A DNA stretch of 64,000 bases, from positions 21,209,001 through 21,273,000 of the forward strand of contig OX387199.1 in NCBI GenBank assembly GCA_947561715.1, given 5' to 3'. The notes under the pieces are model-generated. The model was not told where the DNA came from. It made no database searches and saw only the letters and a program-made list of their open reading frames with translations. The translations under genes were made by a program, and so were the position numbers. Position 1 is the stretch's first letter. Each line of letters opens with the position of its first letter. Below are positions 46,701 to 57,250 of this stretch, one piece after another. Origin of the DNA: Ascidia mentula. Taxonomy: Eukaryota > Chordata > Ascidiacea > Phlebobranchia > Ascidiidae.

Positions 46701-48864
46701 CCCCAGTCACGAATAAGAAACATCAAGTGCTTGAAATAAAGTTGAAATAATTTTTTAGGAACAAACCAAATACTCCAATTTGGCGCTTCTGGCAATAATT
46801 TTATTACATCATCGTTCGGTTGCTATTCAGCAGCCTTCATCAGGATGTAGAAAAGTGAGAATAACACAACGTGGACAATCTGAGAAAAACTTTAGAATCG
46901 AAAAAGAACAAAAAAGAAGAATGACAAAGAAAGGTGGAAAGAAACAAAATCTTCACTACAATTGTCGGCAACCTTAAACATATTATCAATATGTTTTCTG
47001 TACACAAGGTGCAGGGACAAAATTGCCTGACTGGTGTCTGTACACTGGGGAAACAGGAAATGTTGTAAATCACGCCCCTCGTGGGTGCAGTGTGTACATT
47101 GAGGAAACTGGCCATGCGCTGAGAACAGCGCATAACACCAGCGGGACGTGCCCAATCACGAAGAAAATACGACTCTCTGTCACCACGCAGCCGAAACTGG
47201 ACACATGAATTACGAATCTGTCAGGTACAAGAGAATATTTATGGCGTAGTTGAATATAAATGCGCATGCGTCATTGCTCAATGACAGAAAATAAACACTT
47301 TTTCCCCCAGTTTCTCACACTTGTCAGGCAATTCTGCCCCTGCACCTCGCGCACACCAGAAACAGTGATAACCAGTGGTTGCCGATTGTCCAAGTTGTAT
47401 TGTTTTGTACATTCACAGAAGGCTGTTGCATAGCAACTAAAACCATGGATGTAATTAAATTGTTGCAAGAAGATCGTTTTCATGCAGAATGGCACGAAAA
47501 AGTTCAGTAACCTGAAAAGATGTTGTGATGTTTTGCGGTTTGTTCTTGTCAGTTTTATTCGATCCAAACATCGTCTGCATGGGGGCCTGCAAAACCTTTT
47601 TGGTCTGGTTGATTTGTTTTTTTAAATGATCCATCCAATAAGCACTCTTTGCGTATTGTGTAAAAAGCTGTTATAATAGTGAGTATATTGCAAAGATTAA
47701 GTTAATTTGTGTCATCTTCACTTTGTCTAACCTGAAGATGTTGTAAATGGTCCCCTTGGACTTGTTTAGACACATTATAAATTTGAAGCGAGCTCATCAA
47801 AGTGCTGAATGCAAATACGAAGGAACAACCTTTGACTGAGTCATGATGATCAAAAGATCCTTGGGAGTCCAGAAGGAATAGGGCAACCTATAAACACAAT
47901 GCATATGTTTACGCTGCGAAAGCGTTTATAATATTTAACAATTGCCCACAACGCAAATCTTTTTACTACTTTTGTTTGTTGTGTATCAATGAAAAACGGC
48001 TCATCCCAAATCCAAATTCCTTGTGTGTGTCTTTCGCCACCACCTCGCCATGCAAATCCTTCAATCAATTCATCTTCTTTGGAATCAAGCCATGAATCTG
48101 ACTGTTGTGAGAAACAGAAAAAAATGATTTAAACATCTTCTTCGAGTTTGTAAAATACTATTACAATGTATTCTGTGCCGCAGTTTCGATTCCGGCCAAG
48201 AGAAGTAGCTTGTACTGTGTATCACTATTTTCTGTACCTTGTTATTTTTTGCTGCCCACAGATATCGCAGAAAGAAGTTCAACATGAAGGATTTTCCTCC
48301 CCTGAAAGCCCCAGCGATTGAATAGATCGCAACCGGTGTGTTGGCCACAGGTGGATGTCCAAATATTCGTACAAGTTCAGCAGCATCGACTTCAAAAATA
48401 TTGTTTTTTTGTGGAACTGGTCGAAGTATTTGTACTGCTCTGTGTTTTTGTAGAGTACAACTGGGGTCTGGAAAGCAATTTTTTCATTTGTGAAAACTTC
48501 GATAACTCGCCATACAAAGGGTGGAACAATTTTCATCGAGAGTTTGTGTGACTAATGACTTTACAAGATGTAAATGTTAATTACGTAATGAACCTTCAAA
48601 AAAACCCTAGATAAAGTATGTGTAACTAATGACTTTCGTTGCAACAGTTGAGTAAATATGAAGTAAGCTAAATGAGAAACTATCCAATTAACATCGATTG
48701 CATAAAAGTTTCCAGGTTGTGGATCAAATATTTGTTGTTGTCGAATACCGCTGCATTCTTGACAAAGTTTGAAATAGCTGAGACCTAAATTTAAACACTG
48801 CTTGCTTCATTGGGATTAGCCAACAATGTAAGAGAACCTACTTACCCCCTTCCGCAGAAGACAT
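40313..48864 (-). CDS. Gene B: atlastin-like GTPase with six helical repeats and a Gly/Ala-rich tail
   Basis: Hand-built exons, 5' to 3': 48864-48846, 48467-48238, 48101-47970, 47887-47732, 47667-47512, 46729-46495, 46404-46220, 45962-45891, 45827-45633, 45492-45430, 45172-44978, 43861-43790, 42904-42722, 42657-42598, 42529-42365, 42176-42105, 42032-41841, 41577-41506, 40717-40313. The sum is 2859 nt (952 residues). G1 is GAFRGGKS, G3 LLDSQGSFDH and the RD site FLIRDW, all as in atlastins. Six short/long exon pairs follow. The last exon adds VSGLVKGAVEGAAVSG and a charged end. There is no ZU5. Oddity: after 41841 the expected GT donor reads GC, and read-through stops at 41832. The last two exons may therefore be cut off. 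Confidence 0.8.
40814..40850 (-). ncRNA. Decayed PLE-type hammerhead motif with paired changes in stem II
   Basis: It aligns to the motif at 10573-10612. CTGATGA is lost (GGTGA), but stem II survives as GTGAGAG/CTCTCAC, with the C-to-T change on one side matched on the other. GAAGCTCGTG is retained. Confidence 0.45.
40986..41045 (+). ncRNA. Hammerhead ribozyme, intact core
   Basis: Stem I is AGCTGCA (40986-40992) with TGCAGCT (41039-41045), 7 bp. The core is CTGATGA (40993-40999). Stem II is GACC/GGTC with loop TTACA. GAAA lies at 41013-41016. Stem III starts CAG/CTG and carries an inner GTG/CAC helix. The cleavage triplet GTC lies at 41036-41038. All invariant positions are present. It lies in the last intron of gene B, antisense to the gene, so cleavage would not affect the gene B pre-mRNA. 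Its upstream flank (GGAATTTGTGTGCCTGCTAGT-like) recurs before the decayed copy at 43673. Confidence 0.85.
41255..41495 (+). mobile_element. PLE relic: endonuclease C-terminus plus decayed hammerhead
   Basis: Frame 41283-41380 reads LARETAEQRHVERFNFF, matching RETAEQRHIEKF of the foldback at 10.7-11.2 kb. About 80 bp downstream on the same strand, AAGCGAGACGAACCCGCG followed by AAAGCTC is a decayed hammerhead with stem II and GAAA. The spacing and order are the same as at 10.6 kb. Confidence 0.65.
43673..43720 (+). ncRNA. Decayed hammerhead copy
   Basis: CTGCAC, CGATGA (core T changed to C), stem II GAC/GTC, GAAA and TGCAGCT are readable. The stem III strand and the GTC triplet are lost. It is preceded by the same AATTTGTGTGCCTGCTAGT flank as the intact copy at 40986. 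Confidence 0.6.
44316..44364 (-). ncRNA. Half-preserved hammerhead copy
   Basis: The 3' half (ACTGGCCATCTGTCTGCAGCT) is as in the 60.7-kb insertion. Stem II is GATC/GATC with loop TAATA. The 5' strand of stem I and CTGATGA are replaced. Confidence 0.5.
44800..44875 (+). mobile_element. tRNA-derived SINE fragment
   Basis: The B-box-like GAGTTCAAACCTCACCGGGAG is shared with the minus-strand element at 17180-17345. The upstream part differs, so only the 3' tRNA-like end is common. Confidence 0.4.
46797..47210. mobile_element. PLE relic in gene B intron 5, with hammerhead-like motif
   Basis: Minus strand 46805-46849: CTGATGA, stem II with TGC/GCA and GG/CC, GAA (one A short) and a perfect 6-bp stem I (TACATC/GATGTA). 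Plus strand 47023-47208: LYTGETGNVV and VYIEETGHALR, resembling the VYIGETG start of GIY-YIG endonucleases in PLEs. The parts are in opposite orientation, so the relic is rearranged. Confidence 0.5.
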
Positions 48865-48954
48865 ATCAACAGAAACAGACACAGATAATCTTTATGAATA
48901 TTGCTACCTATTTCAAAGAAGACGATTTCAGAGAATACCTGTGAAAATAACCAA

Positions 48955-51090
48955 AGTAACAATTACTCCTCAAAAAGGCACAAAATTTCTGTTGATCAAC
49001 CGTTTCCCGTCAAAAAGCTTGCGTTCATTGTATGGATCTGACCTGACTGGCGTCAAAGACTTTATAAATATTCTTGGGTCATATTGCAGTTTTGTCATCA
49101 GTTTTTTGAAAACAACTCAATATACTGGATGGAAAACTACACTTACTACGTTTAAAAAATCTAACATCCAATTTACAAAATGCTAATATACGCTTGCCTT
49201 ACATCCAAGCTGGTGCTCCGCTACACCATTGAACAATTCTACAACATTGCGACTTAAGTCAATGTGACAAATGCCGTCGGTAAAAAGGGGAACTAATGCT
49301 GTGATGGTGTTGGTCGTGGAATGAATACGACGTTGTAATTATGACGTAAAGGTAATTGGTGGAGGCATTGCGTGTTTAATGGGCCGTTGAAAATGGTTGA
49401 AGCAAAATCTAATTTGCTTCCGGCTCTGAAACCCCTTCTTGACGGTCAAAGCACACAAGGTAACTTGCGATATAATTATTTTTGCACGGCTTACGTTTTG
49501 ACATTACATGATCTAAAAATAGTTAGTAATTTTTTAATCTAGGTAAAGTATCGACAAAATTTGACCGAGTGTTACTCGACTTAAACAACGCAATAAAAGT
49601 AAGTCTACAGCAAACCTCGATTAGTGGCCCGATACAGTACATCTTTAATACATTTGTCAACATACGAATAGTCACGGGCTATAACGACATACGCGACACA
49701 GACGTCCTGATCTGTTAAAACTAGCAGTATTCGTTTTAGAATCTCGCCATTTTACCAAGTTGAAGGGCACGTAATCGTGAAGGAACAAAATTGATCGCGT
49801 TAGACATGTTTGTCGGTGCATCGAAAAGCTGCGGAATAATAAAATACACATTATATAATCGTGACCTTTTCGGCGTCAAATGAACTACCGAAGCACACTT
49901 ATCGTAGAGGGGTTGATATAGACTCTCGTGCTTCACCAAACCTTACAAATAATATCTGCACTATCGTCATCGACGCTCCTTAACGAAGCAACAATGTCGG
50001 CAATATTGTATATTCAAAAACCTTAGATTCGTATTTCGAGGCGTTGTTTACAATGCGTTAATATATGGTTTGATGTTGCATTTGAATGCTGGTTGGCTAC
50101 TTTGGAAAGCTAACCAAAACGATAAGACCAATATCACGTGATTGTTCTCAAGTCATTTGTGCAACTTATACACAAAGTTGCGCATTCTTCAAACCTTCTC
50201 CAAACCACATACAAACGTGAGGGAGTCAAATAAACCTAACCTTAAATAACTAGGCAGTGAGCTCTTTCATAATTGCGCAACGTTATTTAGACCCTTATTT
50301 GTTCTGATTTGTTTTGGATTTTTTGCAAAACACTTTGAAAATTCTGAGAATACAGAGACTGGCCAAAACTGTTGTTAACGTTGATATGTTTCATGTACGA
50401 AAAATATTTCAGCAAGAACTTATGCCATCATCAGTTTGAATGACGCGGTTGGTGGAACTCCATCATTGTATGGATCTGACCTGAGTGACGCCAAAGACTT
50501 CAAAAATATTCTTGGATCATTTTGCAGTTTTGTCATCGGTTTTTTAAAAACAACTCAACATACAGAATGGAAAACTACAGTTACTACGTTAAAAAAACTA
50601 ACTTCCAATTTAATTCTAATATACGCTTGCCTCCCATCCAAGTTGGTGTTGCGCTACACCATTGAACAATTCCACAACATTGCGACATACGTGAATATGA
50701 TAAATGCCGTCGGTAAAAAGGGGAACTAATGCTGTGATGGTGTTGGTCGTGGAATGAATACAACGTTGTAACTATGACGTAAAGGTAATTGGTGGAGGCA
50801 TTGAGTGTTAAATGGGCCGTTGGAAATGGTTGAAGCAAAATCTAATTTGTTTCCGGCTCTGAAACCCTTGCTTGACGTTCGAAGCACACAAAGTAACTTG
50901 CGATATAATTATTTTTTGCACGGCTTACGTTTTGACATTACATGATCTAAAAATAGTTAGTAATTTTTTAATCTAGGTAATGTGTCGATAAAAGATGAGT
51001 TTTTGTTATCCCGACATTAACAACCCAATTATGGCTAGTCTACAGCAAGCCCCGATTATCGGCACGATACAGTACACATTTAAACTCTAT
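48955..51090 (+). repeat. Diverged satellite copies (one full, one partial)
   Basis: The landmark ATTGTATGGATCTGACCTGA occurs at 49026 and 50463, one period apart. The order of all other landmarks equals that of the array after 57.25 kb. The second copy breaks off near 51090. Confidence 0.8.
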
Positions 51091-51119
51091 AGGCGAGACG
51101 CCCTGCCCACATTGAATTT

Positions 51120-52560
51120 GAGGTATCAATACCTGATAAAGGCAAGCGAGACGTCATGACAATACAGCACGTATATTTTATGCCAGAAGAGCAGTACATT
51201 ATAAATTGCAATATGCCTGGCAACAACAATAACAAATCCAACAATAATCTTCTTCGACATCTTCCAATGATTTATTTCACTTTAATCTGTATTAAAGCTA
51301 TCAAGGAAAAAACATAACTAAATAAATCGACGTAGGTGTACTTATTTGTTTAGTGTTCACCTCAATCCCTATGAATATCACATCGCTTTGACATTACCAA
51401 GTGTTGGTGCCCATACTTTGCAGGACGAAGAAATTGACGTTGTGTCACAGGATTGGGATCTTGCTACGTTCTCAATTCTTTTTCGAAAGTTTTGGTTTAA
51501 ACAGTGTATGTATTGGCACCGAAAAAACGCAGCTTAAAACAGGAACAATACGTATAAATAATTCACAGAACATTGGCATCATTTTGATATGTTTTGGAGA
51601 AAAGACAGTCACTTACATCTATGATGGGCTGGACGGTTGATTACGAAACAACAACTTGAAACTTTTTAGAAAACAACAACACGTACACCAAGGTATAACC
51701 TTTTCTGGACGTAGAACGCGTCTTTACCTCCCTTTCTTAACTTGGTTATAAAACAATCGATCTCATTAAAATTTCTATGTTTAATCGCTGTTTTCTAGAC
51801 GCGTATTTCCATCACCCAGCAACGGTTTTCAAAAAGTATTTTGCACGGGGACGCAAACAGACATTGAATGTGATTCAGACTTCCATAGTAGTCTAGGGAA
51901 GCTTAACTCCAAAGTCAATGCGATTACGGTTTCGCAAGAAGCGACTTGATCAACGTTTAGACCTCGCATAATGCGCAATCCACACAAGCGTAGGGCGACG
52001 AGCTTCGTGAGCGCAACAAAACTAACAGAATAATAGAAAACCTTGAATCCGCACACCGTGGGAGTGCATAATCGTCCACCCACTCTTGCGCGCTAACTCA
52101 CAAGGCACGGTGTGGAAGAAAAATTCCAACTTATTCACGTGCTCTTTACAGAAACTATATAAGAAACAACAAATCTATGGTCATACCAACATGTCATTCG
52201 TTTTGTCTTCTTTCTATGACTTGACGTTTACTTCATGGATCTTACTTCACAATTCCCGGTTCAGACGTTTAAAATTATAAATTAACGAATCATTGGTGTA
52301 AACCCGAGGCGAAATTAGGTTCCAATTCTAAGGAAAAACTTTATCCAATCGCTGGATTTACAAGAAGTGGCAGAAAATTCCAGGTTAAGACGTTTCTTAC
52401 CCAGTGGGAAATTACACCTGTCGAAGGTTGTCCTGCGGTAAGCTCCTACGCTAAAATGCGACCAAAACCCACCTTTTACCCGTGAGTCTAAAAATGGCAA
52501 CGCGTATTGTACGTTTTCACTAATTAGATCTCTACCAACTTTAAGCAACATAACATTGTT
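51120..52560. repeat. Composite dispersed repeat, copy 3
   Basis: 51120-51500 is the reverse complement of 19685-20110. 51500-52560 is in direct orientation with 20440-21360. It interrupts the satellite copies. Confidence 0.65.
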
Positions 52561-52869
52561 AAAATATACTTATTCTCTGTTTACTGTATTAACCACTAGA
52601 GCATGTGACACCGTGATTTCATATCTCAGTCGTTTAGCGTGCAGTGACAGAATAGCTGGTTAATCGTTCATGCGCAACGTAGGCAAATCACTTGTTTAAT
52701 GTAAAGTTTTAATAAAACAATTAAATCTTTACTTTGATAAGGACGGTGCAAAATCATTTTGTTTGACGAGAAAAATGGGTTTGTATCTGATAATTCTTTT
52801 CGCGCCGTTTGAAAGGGTTAAGCGCGTAGAATGCTCTGGTTTAAATTGTTTGCCAGCGAATCTTGTTTT

Positions 52870-53889
52870 CGCATCTTCTGGTTAGATGTTGCATTCCAAT
52901 GCTGGTTGTCTACTTTGGAAAGCAAACGAAAAGATTAAAAACAAAATTAGTCTCCGGAGACGACAAACCCAAGAATTCCACAACATTGCGACACAAGTCT
53001 GTATAACCAATGTCGTCGGTGAAAAAGGGAACTAATGTTGTTATAGGCGTTGATCGTGGAGTGCATACAACGCTGTAGTTGGGGCGTGAAGGTATTTGGT
53101 GGAGGCATTGTGGGTTACATGCGCCGTTGCAAAACTGTGAAACAGCCTGATTGGCTTTGAAGGCGCATGAAGTACGTTCTCACACAGTTTATCACCGTGA
53201 TTACCACAATATGTCACTCATGGAGCGACAAAGAAAACAAATCGTAGCTAACCCTGCGAACACGACAGAACAGAAGAATTACGGAATAGTGAAATACACA
53301 TTATATAAACGTGACCTTCTTGGTGCCAAATGAACTACTGAAGCTCACTTATCGTAGAGGGGTGGATAGACTCTTGTACTTCACCAAACCTTACATGTGA
53401 TCTCTGCACTATCGTCATCGACGCTCCATAACGAAGCAACAAAGTTGGCAATATTGTATATTTAAAAAACCTTAATTCGTATTTCGAAGCGTTGTTTACA
53501 CTGCGGTTACATCTGGGAAGATGTTACATTCCAATGCAAGTTGACTAGACCGGAAAGCTTACGAAAACATAAAGACCAAAATCACTTCCCCAAACCACAC
53601 ACAAACGAGAGAGAGCCAATTAAACCTAAACTTAAATAAGTAGACAGTGCGCTCTTTTATAATTCGTACAACGTTACTCTGGCGATTTTTTTTCTGATGG
53701 CTTTGGGAATATTTGCAAAACATTTTATAAATATTCTTGAATCAATTTGCAGTTTAGGAATCAATAAACTAACCCAAGATACTGGACGGAAAACTACACT
53801 TACTACATTTGAGAAACTTAGTTTACAAAATTTTAATAAACGCATGTCTCTCATGCAAGTTTGTACACCCCTACACCATCGCAAACAAT
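52870..53889 (+). repeat. Diverged and deleted satellite copy
   Basis: Starts around GTTAGATGTTGCATTCCAATGC and ends at the left border of the gypsy element. Several internal deletions are visible relative to the array unit. Confidence 0.65.
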
Positions 53890-54478
53890 TGTTTATTAGT
53901 TATGTAACGAATTTTATTTACTCCACGTCACCTTTTACTTTTGTTAGTTATTGTTATTGTTTGTATTTCATTGTTTTCACCTTTCTTCCTGTCACCTTGT
54001 AATTTCACTGTTTTCTTTCGTTGGTACCACTTTATTTAATATATTGTTTTACCCACGCATATTGCTTTTAAGTCTCGCACTTCACTTATTTTCACCACAC
54101 TATTTTATTATCTTCGTCTCCCCTCCCTTTCCTATTATTTAACGCTCCGCTTATTTTTGTATGCCCCGGATGTGCCGGCGTCACGTTGGTAACACCTCTA
54201 GTACAGTGTTGTGTGTTAGCAATCGGGATCTTGGCCAGTAACGTTTCGTATTGTTTTTAATCGTCTTGATTTAACACGACGTCCAATAAGTTACATCAGC
54301 CTGGGTTACTTTGGCTTAGTGGTGAGCCGTTAATGCAGGGTTTTTCGCAGTATCAGAATTAGGGAGGCAGTTTTGTGAAAAGTACCGAATTAGGTAGAAG
54401 GGTTAATTGGGGAATAATATTGCCACCCAAAAACACCTAACCGCTTAATTGCAAAGCTGCCGAAATAATTCCGTAACA
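53890..54478 (+). repeat. 5' LTR of second gypsy element (about 589 bp)
   Basis: Begins TGTTTATT exactly where the satellite sequence stops (after GAACAAT-like sequence) and ends CCGTAACA, giving TGTT/AACA ends. Two bases later TTGGCGAGCACGCC is a plausible tRNA primer-binding site. The matching 3' LTR is missing, so the ends are provisional. Confidence 0.55.
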
Positions 54479-54588
54479 ACTTGGCGAGCACGCCAGGACC
54501 CTGTCACCACACCCGGCTGGTTTTTCAGGGAAGACTCCCTACGTGCATTTTGGTTTTATGATATTTTAAAGGTTGGTTTTCCTTAACA

Positions 54589-57250
54589 ATGGCTTTTAAT
54601 GTTTTAATGCAACCTCCGCCTTTACGGCCGGGAGATGACCTAGGACCGTATTTTGATGTATTTGAGTCCTATTGTACGAGCGTCGAGGCATCAGAAGTAA
54701 TGAAACCACACCTGTTCCTGGCAAGCGTTGACAACGACTTGAAATGGACAATACAAGAAAAGACGCAAACTTGTTCGAGGTTTCCTACAAGGACCTCAAA
54801 GAACGCGCATTGCGCCAAAGGGCTACTGGTCAACACGCAGAGCGTCAACGCGCCGAGCTGGTAAGGCGCGTGCAATTACCTGGCGAATCCGCACGTGAAT
54901 TCGTTTACGCCCTACAGACACTGGGCGATGGTGCCTACAGCAACTCCGCTGACGCTGCCCTTAAAAATGAGGTTCTGTACGCTACCTTACTGCAAGACTT
55001 GCAAGACCGGCGCCTCGCGGACACTATCCCGAATACCATCCAATATGAGCGATCATTCAGAGCCGCAGCTCAAGTCGTTGTCAATACACAAACACTGAGC
55101 TTTGTCCAAGTCGCTGCGGTAAACACAAAAGCATCAGAGATGGGATTAGTACTAAAAAAGTTAGAAGACATGGAGAAACGTTCCAAGAAAAAGAAGCACA
55201 ACTCGAGGACACCTTATCGAAGTTACAAGCTCAATTGGATGCCATAAAGCGCGAACGACCACAGTACAACAACGTGCGAACACGGACTTGCTATGGTTGC
55301 GGTGGACTTGGCCATATGCGGCGCGACTGCCCGCACACGGGTATGCGAACAAGGGACGTCAACACGAGAGGTCAAAACATACCACGTACGCCTTCGTTTT
55401 CCAAAGTGATTCGTCGCGCACCGGAGATAAAATGTCACTTCGACCAAAAACGTATAGCTCGAGATGCACCAAAATGTTTGGCGCCAAAGTCGGTGCAAAA
55501 ATCCGCTACACCCGCCGCGCCGTTGTGGTTTGTCAAATTATTGGTCGGCCAGACGAGGATGTGTGCGTTGTTGGACACCGGCTCCAGTGTCTGCTTGATT
55601 AATATCCTAAAGTGGCATTCCTTAAGCGCCGAGCAGCATGACCAGGTAAACAGGTGCTCAAAGAAGAACTTAGTCGGGGCCGGCGGACAGCAATTGGCGG
55701 TAAAAGGCTGCGTCGAGCTTCCCCTCCGAGTGGGAGGATTGATGACTCACGCGAGTTTTTACATTGTAGACAATCTTACGCACGAACTTATTCTAGGATT
55801 AGATTTCCTCCAGTCAAACAAATGCCAGATCTGCTACGAAGCCAACGTGCTAACAACAGGGGATGCAAGCGTGCTACTCTCGCATTCTCCGGTGCCGTTG
55901 CCACAACCTTCCGAGGTGTACGTCGTCGACGATGTCACCATCCCCGCGTTTACCGAGGTATGTGTAACAGCAAACTTTTGCCAAAAGCCGCACACCAGGG
56001 AAACCCCTTTTCTAACTGAGAAGATAGACGGGTTTGTGGAAAAATATGGGTTGTTGACGGCTAAGAGTATAACGATGGCGCAGAGTAACACTGTTGGGGT
56101 CTATGGCGCGAATTTGGGGGACGAAGCGGTATAAATATCAAGCGGGTCAAGGATCGCCCAGGCATCGCCTGTTTAGGTTTTGCCTTTGGCAATGTCGAAT
56201 GTCCAATGTCTGGCGCATGTGTGGTAGTCGATGGATCGTCGGCGAAATGTAAACACCCGGATTGTTTTGGCGGCTGCGCTGAAATTTGTTCGGTGTCGCC
56301 ACACAAAACAGCGGATAACCGTGACCCGTTTAAGTGCATTATAAAGCAAGCTCACATCGGAAACCACCTAACTGAAGAACAAAGAGAAGAGCTGCTTGCC
56401 CTTCTTCGCTCCAACCAGGACGCCTTCTCAACATCTGACGTGGACCTTGGACGTACGGACGTGGACACGTGATCGACACAGGAAATAACGCTCCAGTGCG
56501 ACAGCCACCCCGCCGCATGCCCCACAACAACAAGGCGAAAGTGGAAGAGATTTTGGCAGAAATGGACAAACAAGGACTGATTCGGCCGTCTAAATCGCCG
56601 TGGAGCAGTCCGATCGTGTTGGTTCGGAAGAAATCCGGTGAGACTCGTTTTTGTGTCGATTATCGCAAGCTAAACGAGCTAACTAAAAAGAACAGATATC
56701 CGATCCCCCGGATAGATGACAGCCTAGACCAAATGTCGAACGCGGCGTATTTTTATACGCTAGACCTGAAATCTGGCTATTGGCAGGTCGCCATCGATGC
56801 CCCTTCGCAAGAGAAAACTGCGTTTACCAGTCACGTCGGCCTGTTTGAATTTAACGTAATGCCTATGAGTCTATGTAATTCGGCAGCGACCTTTCAACGC
56901 TTAATGCGCATGGTATTAAGCGGAATCGAGTGGCGGGGTGCCTTAGCGTATCTGGATGACATTATTGTTTACTCCAATACTTTCGAGCAACACTTAAATC
57001 GACTAGCTGACGTCCGAGAGAGAATTCAAACCGCGGGGCTGTTAAAGCCGTCTAAGTGTTCGCTTTTCAAAGAGGAGGTGGCTTTTTTAGGTCACGTATT
57101 GTCGAAGGACGGAATACGATGCGACCCCAAAAAAGTACAGTCGGTTTCCCACACCGCGTAATGTGAAGGAGATCCGGCAGTTTTTAGGCCTAAAATCCTA
57201 CTATCGCAAATTTATTCGAGACTATGCAAAGATCGCAGGTCCCCTCCACA
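54589..57250 (+). pseudogene. Gypsy element 2: broken gag, protease and partial RT
   Basis: Gag starts at 54589 and shifts frame near 54744. A CCHC zinc knuckle (CYGCGGLGHMRRDC) lies near 55290 and a protease DTGS site near 55575. Stops at 56134 and near 56472 separate these from RT (56469-57161), whose YLDD is at about 56950. The frame breaks again near 57150. RNase H, integrase and the 3' LTR are absent: the element ends at about 57250, where satellite DNA resumes. Confidence 0.85.

Noticed and set aside
48279..48536. 85-codon minus-strand ORF over gene B exon 2
   Set aside because: It is in the wrong frame for the P-loop. The paralogue and a CCAG acceptor at 48468 define the true exon.
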